Assembly: GCF_020379485.1 (NCBI RefSeq)
Contig: NC_063452.1
Span: 28,712,770 to 28,776,769 of the forward strand
Length of the DNA stretch: 64,000 nucleotides
Direction: 5' to 3'
Origin: Brassica napus
Lineage: Eukaryota; Streptophyta; Magnoliopsida; Brassicales; Brassicaceae
Below are positions 45,866 through 57,840 of this stretch, piece by piece. Position numbers and translations under genes: made by a program. The notes beneath the pieces were generated by a model, which did not search any database, was not told where the DNA came from, and saw only the letters and a list, made by a program, of their open reading frames with translations. Position 1 is the first letter of the stretch, and every line of letters begins with the position of its first letter.

Positions 45866-48800
45866 GAAACGGTGGAAAAGAAGGATGATGATACACAAGA
45901 AGCCGATGAATTAATGATGCACGAAGTTGTTTACCTAAACGAGCAAAAGGTAAAGCCAAGCACCTTTGAGGTTGAACAAGGAATGGAGAATCTATGGTAT
46001 CTTGAGAACGGCGCAAGTAATCACATGAGTGGAAACCGCTTATTCTTCTACAAGCTTGACGAAGGAGTAACAGGAATGGTTCGTTTCGGAGATGACTCAC
46101 GAATTGAAATAAAAGGAAAGGGATCTATAAAGTTCGTCTTGAAGGGAGGTGACAAGAAAGTCCTAAGTAATGTCTATTACATTCCCGGTTTGAAAAGCAA
46201 CATAGTGAGCTTGGGACAGGCCACTGAAGCAGGGTGCGAAGTAAGCATGAAAGATGACATACTAAAACTATTTGATCATGCAGGACAATTAATGGTTAAG
46301 TCCACAAGGTCAAAGACCCGACTATATAAAGTCGTCTTGCAAGCAGACACAGTACAATGTCTACAAATTGCATCATGCTCAGAGTCTTCTAAGTGGCATG
46401 CGCGCCTAGGTCACCTCAACAACGAGACAATGAAGATGATGATGAACAAAAGTCTAGTTGTTGGCATGCCTAAAATAACGATCGAAAGAGAGACATGTGT
46501 ATCGTGCCTTTTTGGTAAACTAGGAAGCCATTCCCGCAGTCAACGTCATATAGAGCAACAACACCACTTGAGCTTGTCCATGGGGACTTATGCGGGCCTA
46601 TTACACCTCCCACACCAGGAGGAAAGCGTTATGTTTTCGTTTTAATTGATGATTTTTCAAGGTACATGTGGACAATATTACTGGAAAGAAAAAGCGAGGC
46701 GTTTGACAAGATCAAAATCTTCAAGAAACTTGCGGAAAAGGAAACGAAAGCAACACTGAAAACACTTCGAACTGACAGGGGTGGTGAGTTTCTTTCTCAT
46801 GAGTTCAGGGATTACTGCGACAAGAACGGGATTAACAGACACTTAACAGCTCCATACTCACCCCAACAAAACGGAGTTGTGGAGCGTCGAAATCGCACTC
46901 TACTCGAGATGACCAGAAGCTTACTAAAGCATATGAAGGTACCTAATATTTTTTGGGGAGAAGCAGTGAGGCACGCCACCTATCTGATCAACAGAATCTC
47001 CACAAGGTCCTTGTCAGGGAAAACACCGTATGAGGCATTGCGTGAGAAACACCCTAACGTAGAACATCTGAAAGTGTTCGGTTGCGTATGTTATGCTAGA
47101 ACAGAGGCGGCAGAAAGAAAGAAACTGGACGACCGATCAAGAGTGTTGATCCACTTAAGTATTGAGCCTGGCACAAAGGCGTACCGGTTGGTGGATCCCG
47201 ACAGTAATAAAATTATTGTTAGTCGTGATGTGCATTTTGAAGAGGAGAAACAGTGGAATTGGAGCACGACCGAGACAAAAGATCATGAGGAGTCTGGTTC
47301 ATTTGAAGTAGAGCTGATACCTCCTCAAGAACTCGACGTTGCACCTATTAACGAGATTGAGGACAGTGGCGAGGAGATAGAAGACGAGGATAATGAGGAC
47401 GCAGAAGAACAAACAGAGCCGAATGTAAGAAGATGAAGATCAACAAGAGTTAGCACTAAGCCTTCTTATCTAGATGATTATATAATGCTTGCGGAGGTAG
47501 AGTGCGAAAAACTTTTGATGATCATAAATAATGAGCCATGGGACTATAGTGAAGCCAAGAAACTGCAAGTTTGGGTCGATGCATGTATAGACGAGCTATC
47601 CTCTATTGAAAGAAACAACACTTGGATTCTCGTCGATTTACCGAAAGGTTTCAAGCCTATCAGATTGAAGTGGGTATTCAAGATAAAAAAGAATGCAGAT
47701 GGAAGCATCAGCAAATACAAAGCACGCCTAGTCGCTAAAGGATATGTTCAAAGACACGGAGTAGACTACGACGAAGTCTTTGCCCCTGTCGCACGCATTG
47801 AGACAATTCGAATGGTTATTTCACTTGCAGCTTCTAGAGGATGGGAAATACATCATTTAGATGTTAAAACCGTGTTTCTACATGGAGAATCGAAAGAAGA
47901 AGTATATGTTAATCAACCCGAAGGATTCGAGATCAAAGGAAAAGAAGAAAAAGTCTACAAGCTTAACAAAGCTCTTTATGGTTTGAAACAGGCTCCTAGG
48001 GCATGGAATATAAAACTCAACCGAATTCTACAGAGTCTTGGCTTCACCAGATGCTCCAAGGAACCGTCATTATATAGGAGAGAAGAGAAGAATGGTCTAC
48101 TCGTCGTATGCGTGTATGTGGATGATCTGCTCGTTACCGGAGCTTACTTGCAGTCGATAATGGAGTTTAAGCGGGAGATGAGCAGCAAGTTCGAGATGAG
48201 TGATCTAGGTAAACTGACATACTACCTAGGTATTGAGGTCTGTCAGCTTGAAGGGAGCATTGTATTGTCACAAGACAAGTACGCTCGAAAGATTCTTGAA
48301 GAGACGAGTATGCATGGATGTAATCTCACTCATATACCCATGGAGTTGAACCTGCGATTGTCAAAGTCACTTCAAGAGCGAAGCATTGACGAGAGGTAGT
48401 ATAGAAGAAGTATAGGATGTCTTCGCTATCTGCTACACACCAGACCTGATCTCTCTTTTAGTGTCGGAGTGTTGAGTAGATATATGCAAGATCCAAAAGA
48501 GTCTCATGGAGCAGCTTTGAAACAAGTGTTAAGATACTTGCGTGGAACTACATCACTAGGACTTCGGTTTGCGAGATCAAGCAATCAAGAACTGACTGGC
48601 TTCAGTGATAGCTCGCACAACGTTGATGATGACGATGGGAAAATCACAACCGGACACATATTTTATCTTGGAGAAAATCCTATAACTTGGTGTTCCCAAA
48701 AACAAGAAATTGTGGCGCTATCCTCGTGTGAAGCAGAGTTTATGGCTGCAACCGAAGCTGCAAAACAAGCAATTTGGCTCCAAGAGCTCTTAGGAGAGGT

Positions 48801-49113
48801 CGTAGGTGAAACGTGCAAGAAGGTGGTGATTAGAGTTGATAACAAATCAGCAATCGCTCTCACGAAAAATCCCGTATTTCATGGCCGAAGCAAGCACATT
48901 CATAGGAGGTTTCCCTTCATTCGAGAGTGTGTTGAAAACGAACAAGTTGAAGTCGAGCATGTTCCAGGCAATGAGCAAAAGGCTGATATATTAACTAAGT
49001 CACTTGGTCGAGTTAAATTTGCAGAGATGAGAAGACTGATCGGAGTTCAAAATGTGAAAGATGAAGGCTTCAAGCTTAAGGGGGAGAATGTTGAAAACTT
49101 GAAGTTAGCTTGA
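45866..49113 (+). pseudogene. Copia pol (protease, integrase, RT, RNase H), broken
   Basis: Protease: WYLENGASNHMSG, with Glu-Asn in place of the usual Asp-Ser, so the catalytic Asp is missing. The GAG-pre-integrase block WHARLGHLNNETM follows. A small deletion near 46533 shifts the frame, so the first integrase Asp (HGDLCG) lies in another phase. LRTDRGGEF and QNGVVERRN supply the other acidic residues. A TGA at 47434 precedes RT ([19 protein letters not shown], then [11 protein letters not shown], active-site YVDD intact). A TAG at 48397 follows, then RNase H (CSQKQEIVALSSCEAEF). The frame ends inside the 3' LTR. Confidence 0.92.
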
Positions 49114-49332
49114 GTTTCAAGCTATCCTAATCTTATTAGGATTGTGTTTATCCAATAAAGATTAGGATATATATGAAATGTGATTACTAATAGGTTTAGG
49201 AGTTTACCTAGTCCTATATATAAAGATGAATGATGTGATGAAAGAATAACGATTGTGTGTGAAAGTGATTGAGCTTATTGGTTTGAATAATAAGAAATAA
49301 GTACTTGCGATTACGACTTCTTGATTTCTATA
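49089..49332 (+). repeat. 3' LTR of copia element
   Basis: Matches the 5' LTR except at three single-base differences, near positions 92, 144 and 194 of the LTR. Confidence 0.93.
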
Positions 49333-49420
49333 GATTGCACATATAGAAATACAACAGATTCAAAACTCTCTCTTACTCTCTGTGTTAATTTTCTAATTGA
49401 TTTGATTTTTTTAACTTTAT
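49333..49420. repeat. Right arm of hairpin around copia element
   Basis: Reverse complement of 44573-44660. Its first five bases, GATTG, double as the 3' copy of the copia target duplication. Confidence 0.9.
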
Positions 49421-50166
49421 GTGTTCTTTTATGGTTAAATTTTGATTAAAAATTAGGGTCATAGGGACAATGATGATTACACACTATTGAGTATGGATGA
49501 TCCACTTAACTCTACTCCTCAAAATTCATTCATGACACTGATCCACAAAATGCTAACTTCAAACCCGAGTTTTATTGCATATATTTCATGTACACAACTC
49601 TCCTATCCACATTTATAATATGAGCTTCTACACAATTCACATGTTCACAACTCTTTTATCCACATTTCTCTAGACAAAAAAAAATCTTTATCCACACTTT
49701 CTATGTTAACACCTCCACACAACACACAACACACATCCAATAAATTAAAATTTACAAAATTTAGAAAAATATATCTATATCAAAATAAAAAGTAAATAAA
49801 AATATACATTATCTTGATAAACTTAAATATGATCCAAAGATTTTGCAGATCAATTTAATATCTAAACTTTATTATCTCCTTGATCCGTCCCTTAAAGATT
49901 TCCTATTTCCATAATATTATTCCAGAAAACAGTTTTCTAAGTGTCCCGCTGCTCATGTTACTTCTTATGTTAGTTAATTACAGAGGCACCCATAATGAAC
50001 TAAAGTATTATATCCAATTGCCATTATTAAAAAATATTTAATTATTTATACCAATTAAATTTAGTTTCCTTTTATATATTTGTCAAATAACATATATAAT
50101 AAAAGGAAATATTCACATAATAAAAAAATGAAACTTATATTTTTTTAAGGAAAGAAAACATATTTA
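49421..50166. other. Spacer with TCCACA motifs and duplicated kelch upstream DNA
   Basis: TCCACA and CACAAC motifs continue to about 49735, as in element B, so this may be a displaced part of that element. The stretch 49800-49910 is a diverged copy of the region upstream of kelch gene A (32405-32510). The F-box part expected after it is missing. Confidence 0.55.
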
Positions 50167-51076
50167 ATGAAAACAATTAAATTTAGTCCATGCTTTGGAC
50201 TACGTAGAATCCTGACGAAGAGGTTGAGCAACAATCTTTTGGTCCCAGTCCCAACTAGTAATTTCTCTGCTGTGTATTGGCCATATGGTGCAATTGGCTC
50301 TAATATCTACACCATTGTCGAATACGTACATGGTGAATTCTCGACTGATAGGGTATTTTACTTGGACTGTCGGTCTCACACCTGGCACGAAGCTCCAATC
50401 ATGTGGATGATCAGAAGCAGCCCACTCATTCGTGTTCTGGATGGGAAACTGTATGTACTGCCACAAAGGAACGGTTTTCCCTCGAATTCGATTGAGATTT
50501 TCGATCCAAAAACTCAATTATGGGAGTATGTGAGAAGCCCTATAGCAGAGATACTAGGCACGAGGTCTAGTTTAATCAGCTTCGCAATAGACGGGGGGTT
50601 TTACCTGTATGGGGATAAGTGTATGGTTTACAAGCCCAAGGAAAATAAATGGGATGTCGTAGAGTACGAGACTGGTTTGGTTTGGGCTAGCTTTAGACTT
50701 TCTTGTGTGATAAACAACGTAATCTACAGTTCTAAACTCTCCAGAGTGCTTAAATGGTACGACTCCGAGGGGAGATTGTGGAGAGATTTGAAGGGTTTGG
50801 ATAAACTTCCTAAACTACCAAAGAGTTTTAGTCGTCTCAGGTTGGTAAACTATGGTGGAAAGATTGCGGTTTCGTGGGAGAAGAGTGGTGGTGTTTCTTC
50901 TAGGGAGAAGATGATTTATGGGAAGATTGAGTGGTGTGAAGTTTGAGTGGTGTGCTGTGATTGCGGTTGAAAGGCGCAGCGGACAAGAGATTTATGGGAA
51001 GATTGAGTGGTGTGAAGTTGTGCTTACCGTCCCCAAGTCATGTTGTTTATTGGAGTTTTTTGCTGTTACGGTCTGA
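50167..51076 (+). pseudogene. Kelch gene B, lacking the F-box
   Basis: An open frame of 259 codons (50167-50946) encodes the kelch part: VFYLDCRSHTWHEAPIM, DGKLYVLPQRNGFPSNSIEI, DPKTQLWEYV, DGGFYLYGDKCMVYKP and VLKWYDSEGRLWRDLKGLD. No F-box lies upstream; it was probably deleted between 49910 and 50167. About 31 bases inserted at 50917-50947 copy the downstream TATGGGAAGATTGAGTGG segment and introduce a stop. The original C-terminus remains readable to a TGA at 51074. The ATG used here may be fortuitous. It could yield a kelch-only protein. Confidence 0.75.
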
Positions 51077-51392
51077 TGAATAAAAATCATATTAGTCGCT
51101 TGTTTCATTTGGTTTTTGAAGAAGATGATGGATTTTTTTTTATACTGCTTAAAAATATAATGCATATGAATACATATGGCGTTCCTTTTTTTCTCTGTCT
51201 GATGCTTCTTACTCTGTTCTAGCTTGTTTCTATCTTTATATGTGCGTAAGTTTCACTTTTATATTTCAATCTGAACATAAGCTACGTTGGTTCATGCTAT
51301 AAAATTCAGTAAAATAGTTGATTCTTTTAGAGTTAACTTTTCTTTAGTTGTGGTAGACATGGCAATAAGTTCGGTAAAGAATAGATTTGGTT

Positions 51393-51745
51393 AAATGATA
51401 AATTTTAAAAGTATTTTTGAATTTTTATTTGATTCTTTAAAATTAAAAGAATTACATAAAAGTGAACTTCAAACTCATTGCACTAAATTTTACCATACTT
51501 TTTCTCTTGGTGATTCTTCTGAATTTAATTTGAATGATTTTTATTCTGAATTGAGAATGATGCAAACGAGTTTCACTGATGTATATATATAACATAGTGA
51601 AGTTCTTGAATTTGTTGAAAGTGTGGATTGTTATCAAAATGTTTCTTGCTTATTAGATTTTTTTAACTACACTTGTGATGGTAGCCTCAGCAGAGAGGAG
51701 TTTTTCAAAATTAAAGTTTCTGAAAAATTGTTTAAGGTTTTGAAA
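51393..51745 (+). pseudogene. hAT transposase C-terminal fragment
   Basis: Reads FKSIFEFLFDSLKLKELH, then SELRMMQTSFTDV, a stop, then SEVLEFVESVDCYQNVSC and, after a frame change, a degenerate GSLSREEFFKIKVSEKL. This resembles the SAERSFSKLKLIK-type dimerisation end of TTF/ZnF-type plant hAT transposases. It is only a fragment, with several frame breaks. Confidence 0.6.
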
Positions 51746-51869
51746 CGAAAACTGTTTTTAGTGTTTGTTTTTGATTAAAAAAATATATGTCATAACTTGG
51801 TTTGTATCAACAATATCATAAACTGCATTTTTCATATGTTGTGTCGATTTTACTAACTTCTTTTACCTA

Positions 51870-52790
51870 AGCGTAACTTAAGATGGTTCACTCCCTGTTT
51901 TAGACCATATAAAATCGTTGAGAAGAAGTCTAGTGGCAATCTTATGGTCTCATTCCGAACACAAAATTTTTCTCCCTCGTTTGTGTGGTCTCATATTTCA
52001 CTTGGTTCTAATATCTACGTGATTGGTGAATACATCAAATATTAAATGTGTACCTATCCTAGTTATGTACTCAGAGGTTTTCGATCCTAAAACCCAAGAG
52101 CATATGCTAATCCCTAGAGCGGAAATAGTCAGCAAGAGTAACATATTAAAAAAAAAACATTTTAAAAAGCACTAAGTGGGTTTCTACTGATCAAGTCCTG
52201 ACGAGATCAGCCGATAGAACATATTAAAAAGCTTAGCCTTGGGCGAAAAGAAGTATTCGGGGCTGATAAAAGTGTGGCAAAATAAATAGGATGTGGTAGA
52301 GCAGGAGTTCGGTTTGAGTTGAGGTGGCTTTATTCCTTCTTGTGTGGTAGATAACTTAGGGTCTGACTAGTGACCATTCGAGAAACAAAAGGAAAGAATA
52401 AAAAATGAACGTACGAGAATAAAATAACAGGAATAAAAAGGAATAGTTGTTCCTTCTCAAATTTAACAAGGAATAATTTTGTTTTTTAATTCTCTACAAA
52501 AAAAAAATGCGAAAAAATGAAAAAATTCCTTGTGAATGGTAATTTTTTTTAGAAACGTTAGGGGATGCATTATTACTCGTCATTCCTAGATCCGGAGTGC
52601 TTAAATGGTTGGACTCCCAAGGGAAGATCCTGAATGGTTTGGAGGAACTTCATAAATTAGCAAACGGTATGAACGGTGTGTTAAGTTTGTTAAGTAAGGC
52701 AGAATGATTGAAGTATTGTGGGTTTGATTGGGTTTGAAAGGTGAAGCGGACAAGAGAGGTGGTGTTTTCTCACCGTTAATGTTTGCTATG
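51870..52790 (+). pseudogene. Kelch gene C relic
   Basis: Scattered pieces align with genes A and B in order: RWFTPCFRPYKIVEKK, NLMVSFRTQNFSPS, LGSNIYVIGEYI, EVFDPKTQ, then at 52590-52665 SGVLKWLDSQGKILNGLEEL. Stops, deletions and an AT-rich insertion (about 52380-52580) separate them. A GDKCMVY-type block is not recognisable. The most decayed member of the tandem family. Confidence 0.7.
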
Positions 52791-52983
52791 CATCTCTCTT
52801 GCAGGTTACTCTGCTTTGCCATATACAACTGAAACGATGTATTGTTTGAAAACTTATATAATCCCTCCCAACAAATATATTTTGTTCTTGTATAGAAAGA
52901 AATATAAACCACATAACTTAAAAATTAAACAGAGGTTCTAAGCAGAAAGTCTGATATATATTTTATGCGATTAAACAGTTTAC

Positions 52984-55845
52984 TCAGATAAGCTCAAGAA
53001 ACAATGCTTCTTGCTTGCTGCTCAATCCAAGATCATTCAGAGTAGACTCACTTTCTCCATCCCCAAACGCATGCCGAGGGTAAGGCCTCACCTGTTTCAA
53101 ATAACACCATCCAGTTAAGCACTATGTCAGTTAACAAATATCTTTATGAGGGATTTTATTGATATAAATGCACAAGTTTGTACCAGTCGGTAAGTCCTGG
53201 GTTTCACCACTCTTGCAATGTCTATGAAATCGAAAAGAGACTGCAAAAAGAGTGGCATGGATGGTAGTTTTAATATAAACTTTGAGAAGGTTGCAATAGC
53301 AAAGATTTTGGGGGGAAACTAACTTGGAGTTTATCGGATCTAAGGAATCGGCGGCCATGTCGAGTTCCATCAGGCATCCTGACTAGAAGAGTAATAGCAT
53401 TCTCTTCGTCTGCTTGCGGTTCCTTTGGCAGAGAAGCTTCTTTTGCTTTTAGTTGCCTCTCGAGCTCCTGCAACAACAGTCCAATGGAAAAAAAAAACAG
53501 TAATCAATAACAAAAGAACCGCCTTCACTAAGATCCAATAACGCGGTAGTCTTAGAAAGACGTGCCTGTTCCTCCTCAAGTTTTCTCTGAGCTTCTTCCT
53601 CTTTTTTCTTTTCTTCCTCCAGAAAAGCCTTTCTAGCAGCTTCTTCCTCTAACTGACGTGCCTCAGCATCTCTAATGGACTGCAGTTCTCTATCTCGGTC
53701 AGCTTGCAGGGACGCAAGATACTCATCATCCTGCACCATGTAGCAGCTCACTCAAGTTTATTATCACCAATATAACCCTCGATAAAACAAAGGGTTTTGT
53801 AAGTCAAGCAGCCAGTACCTGCTGTTCACGTATCAACCTCTGAGCTGTCAATGAAGGCGAGGGTGGACGTGGTGGTGCCCACTGCTGAGGAGGTAAGAAT
53901 GGACGATGATTATATCCAGTTTCAGGAATGCCACCAAACATGGCTGCTTCGAGCATGACAGCTTCATCATGTTCCTCAGACGAAATGCCTCCCCACTTGA
54001 GTATTATATACAAAGAGTGTATCAGTAATGTACTGTATAAGCTACTCTACGATTCTCAACTGTAAAGTAATACAGGTACGCTAGTCTGGCCACTGTGTAA
54101 GAAACAAAACAGATATTACTGATACCTCGGAAGGAAACCTATTGCCACTGTCCACTGGATTATCTCCTTCAGGACTCCTACTCCGGGAACGGTCAGGGCT
54201 AGGTGGGGCCGGAGTTCCAGATGCCACACGTCTTGGCCTGTGTCTATAAAGAGGCTCATCATCAACGTCATCAGAGTCATCCTCAAATGGTGCGCTAGGT
54301 GCAGCCAATCTAGACAATATTAAACACACACAATTTTTCAGGCCTCGCTTTTTGACAAACAACAGCAGATAAACCGCAGAAGTTTTTGCAACTGGAGATA
54401 TTAAGCTCAGAGATAACACAAAGCGTTACAGGAAGAACCAACAAACCTTCCGTTCAGGGCTTGGGTACTTTCTGATCCTTGAGCAGCAGAAGTTCCTATT
54501 TCTGAGGTTGAGGCCTTAAACCCTTGATTGCGTAAAGTTTCTTCCTCCGCTGACTGCATTCACACTTATATTAGAAGAGATCAAAGGAAGATGGGAAAAA
54601 GAAGAAGAGAGAGACGGGACAACCACAGACCTTCAGTGACATTGTGACGGCTTTTGCTATGTCATCAGCATCTCCCATGTGAGAAGGCCTCTCTTCAGGC
54701 AAAGGATTATTTAGCCCCTGTAAGACAATTGAAATTTCGAAAAGATTGATAAGCCAAGATAAACAAGAAAACAAACCAAAAAAATGCCCATCCTCTTTAG
54801 AAAAGCTAACCTCAGCCTCCATCTTTGAGGCCTCAATGGCAGCTCGGATCATCTCTTCTTCCACCTCACTGTAATCTTGAATATTATTGGGTGCAGGTAC
54901 AGCATGCCTACTTCTCCTTGTTGGTGCAAAAGGAACATCATCATCGCTCTCTTCATCTATAATAACCGTCCCTTGGGCAGCAGGGCCGATAACATGTGCT
55001 GTTTCCGTAACATCCTCAATAGTAGGAGCGTCACGAGATCGTTCTGATGGCCCAGTGCTATCCTTAACCTCTATGGGTATCTGCCTAACCTCCCTGGGAT
55101 GACTAACGAACGAAGGCGGGCGTGGCATGAGCGGATCCCTATCAAAAATACTTGTAGCGAAGTCTGAATCGAGAAGCGAAAAGGGTCCACCCGCTGCATT
55201 GAGAAGAGATAGAGGAGATTGTGCAGCCGGAGGAATCACATCATCATCTATGTCCATTGCATCGTCTTCAGGGACATTCACTGGTGCTTCACGTACTCTG
55301 CGCAAAGATCATAACAAAAAAAAAACACACAAAATAATGATAAATTTTCAGATGATAAAATCAACGGTGAGATGGATGACATACGCATTTCGATCTCCCT
55401 CGATGAAATACGCATTAATAGCTTGATTAAGATCGCCACGATGCTCCTGGAATAACAAAAGAAGAAGGTAAAATTGTTAAGCATGAACCAGTCAGCTCTC
55501 AAATTAGAATAAACCTGAACACTGGCGAAAATCATATAATCAATCGACGAACAAATAGATATGATAAACGCGAGGATTCAGTAGAGCTAATCGGCAATGT
55601 AAGAAGATAAATTTAATTAGACCATCTTCGATTACAACCCTAACCGATCAATCTAAAGGCATCCGAGATAATCAAACGATTCGACTAGAGAACCTTTCGT
55701 ATATCATATGTAAACCAATCGAGAAACATGAATCGAGATGAGTAATTCAAATCGGAATCACCTGGAGCTTCTGAGCGGCCACGGCGTCAGAAGCGCCGGT
55801 GATGCTGATGAAAGTGGCGATTGCTTCCTGATTCGGCGACGCCAT
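52984..55845 (-). CDS. PUX8: UBX-domain protein, PUX8/SAY1-like
   Basis: Eleven exons give 553 aa: 55845-55762, 55446-55385, 55297-54811, 54717-54631, 54553-54447, 54309-54126, 53995-53819, 53730-53566, 53467-53324, 53240-53184 and 53091-52984. The N-terminus is a UBA-like domain (ASDAVAAQKLQ, then EHRGDLNQAINAYF). The middle is acidic with UIM-like segments (EEEMIRAAIEASKMEAE and DDIAKAVTMSLK). A charged coiled coil (about 54 aa, EAQRKLEEEQ) precedes the UBX domain (ENAITLLVRMPDGTRHGRRF to the C-terminus). UBX proteins link the CDC48/p97 ATPase to ubiquitinated substrates. The exon 8 donor must be GC (CAG|GCACGT) to keep frame; the other introns are GT-AG. Counterpart of At4g11740. Intact. 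Confidence 0.92.
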
Positions 55846-56156
55846 GAGAGACGAAGAGAGGAATCGTTGTTTCGCAAGCTGCTGGGAATAGTTTGTTGGA
55901 GTGAGCAAGGGGAAAAGAAAAAGAAGAAGAAGAGATTGTGAATTGGGGATTTGGATCGGCGAAACTCGTCGTTTTAACTTTTTTGGGCTTTTCGCTTTGG
56001 GCTTTTTGCTATTTTGTTGGGATCATTTGGAGAATAAAGTGAAGTGTAAACTCTCTTGAAGTTTCTCTATTCTTCTAACTCCTACGCTAACGATAAGTTA
56101 AAGGAATAATTGTTTAAAAATATTTTTAAGACTTTCCACGATATCGCAGAATAATA
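55846..56156 (-). promoter_or_regulatory. Promoter region of PUX8-like gene
   Basis: Two TGGGCT/AGCCCA site-II-like motifs lie at 55984-55989 and 55998-56003, about 140-155 bp upstream of the ATG. Paired site II motifs bind TCP factors in promoters of housekeeping genes. No clear TATA box is seen. A Stowaway MITE begins 311 bp upstream of the ATG. Confidence 0.45.
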
Positions 56157-56424
56157 CTCCCTCTGTTTTTTAAAGATGGATGTTCTAGAAAAATATTTTG
56201 TTTCCAAAAAATGTATTTTTCATGTTTTCAAAACATATTTTGTCAACTAATAATGAAAAATTGTGTGTTTCAAAAATATTAATTACATTTCTTTTAATCC
56301 TATTGGTTTAAAAATATAAGAAATATAAAGTTACAAAAAACTATGCATTAATAACTAAGTTTTAATATAGTTTCTTAATAAGTGTGAAAATCCTAGAACA
56401 TTCATCTTTAAAAAACAGAGGGAG
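56157..56424. mobile_element. Stowaway MITE 2
   Basis: Ends CTCCCTCTGTTTTTTAAAGA and the complement, flanked by TA (56155-56156 and 56425-56426). It is 268 bp and AT-rich. The inverted arms extend over 30 bp, including ATGTTCTAG/CTAGAACATT. Confidence 0.92.
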
Positions 56425-56523
56425 TAACATTTAAAAGATCTGCATTTTACGTGGAGTGAGTTTATAAATTTGAAAATAAAAAATATACATTTAGCAAGTT
56501 TCTTTAGGTTTTTTTTCTTTTCC

Positions 56524-57186
56524 ATAGTTGCCAAATATTTTTATTGTTTTGTTTAGTCAACCAAAATTACCAAATTTAACCATATTTATATGTGATATTA
56601 AATTTATTATTCAACTATTATTATGTTGTTGATTGTATTATTTAGAGAAGGACAATGAATATTTCTATTTCTCCATATTGTCAATTAAAATTCACCGATC
56701 CAAATCGTTTATAAAGATGGAAGTATGATGGTATCATAATAGCCGATACAAATCGTTTATAAAGAATTTGATATTAGGTTAAGGTCGTTTATATCCCTAT
56801 TAACTACTACGAATTACACTTATTATAAGTTTCCTTAATTTCCAAATATTATAAGAATTTGATAGTTGCCAAATATTTTTATTGTTTTGTTTAGTCAACC
56901 AAAATTACCAAATTTAACCATATTTATATGTGATATTAAATTTATTATTCAACTATTATTATGTTGTTGATTGTATTATTTAGAGAAGGACAATGAATAT
57001 TTCTATTTCTCCATATTGTCAATTAAAATTCACCGATCCAAATCGTTTATAAAGATGGAAGTATGATGGTATCATAATAGCCGATACAAATCGTTTATAA
57101 AGAATTTGATATTAGGTTAAGGTCGTTTATATCCCTATTAACTACTACGAATTACACTTATTATAAGTTTCCTTAATTTCCAAATA
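56524..57186. repeat. Perfect 325-bp tandem duplication
   Basis: 56524-56848 and 56862-57186 appear identical by eye, with a 13-bp spacer. Non-coding. Within each copy CAAATCGTTTATAAAGA occurs twice. The identity implies a very recent duplication or an assembly artefact. Confidence 0.9.
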
Positions 57187-57840
57187 AATATAAAAATTCT
57201 TGCTTTGGTGAGAAAGTATTTGCATTTTAAATTATGTGGAGTTTTCTTAATTACATATTACCGAATTGTGTATCAAGGCACTTATAATATATATTTAATC
57301 ATAAGTTTTTAAGTTAATATTTTTAATTATTTATTTTAATAAGGAAAAGATAACAAACACAAAAGTAAGTCAATTTCGAAGTCGATATTGTGAATAAATT
57401 TATCTTATACCGACCACAATTTTGTTTCGATTTCGTTCGGTTAAATTAAAAAAAAATGTATACATCAAACCGTCGCAGCAGTTAAAGCTCAGCCCAATCA
57501 ATTAGTGAATTATGTAACTCTGCTTTTTGTGTTATTGTAACCTTAGGGTGAAAAATTATGAACATTATATAATGAAGAGTATATAAAACAATTATATGCA
57601 TATTTGACATGTATCAGAAAATATCTAATCACTTGGGAAATCAAAAACTATGCAAATAGTTGGTAATTAAAACAAAACTTTTGTTATTAATGGACCGGAC
57701 CAAAACCAAATTGAATAAAGTATTGGATTAGGCTTTTAATAATTATGAAAGATATTTAAATTATGAAAGGTATTGGATATTTGAGACTTAAGTCAAATTT
57801 CATAATAAATGTTCAAATCATATCTTTACAAAAACTAGAT
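57187..57840. other. AT-rich intergenic spacer
   Basis: No gene or transposon end recognised. Confidence 0.5.

Larger units (their letters stand above)
44682..49332 (+). mobile_element. Ty1/copia LTR retrotransposon
   Basis: Two 244-bp LTRs (44682-44925 and 49089-49332) differ at three positions by my count, so insertion is recent. A primer-binding site TGGTATCAGAGCC (44928-44940) matches the initiator-Met type, and a polypurine tract AAGGGGGAGAA precedes the 3' LTR. The flanks are GATTA (44677-44681) and GATTG (49333-49337), a target duplication with one mismatch. One gag-pol frame is interrupted by three in-frame stops and one frameshift. The domain order gag, protease, integrase, RT, RNase H defines copia. 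Confidence 0.95.

Noticed and set aside
45177..46100. Minus-strand ORFs within copia gag-pol
   Set aside because: Antisense shadows of the gag and protease region.
54887..55426. Plus-strand ORFs opposite PUX8 exon 3
   Set aside because: Shadow frames of a confirmed coding exon, with no domain.
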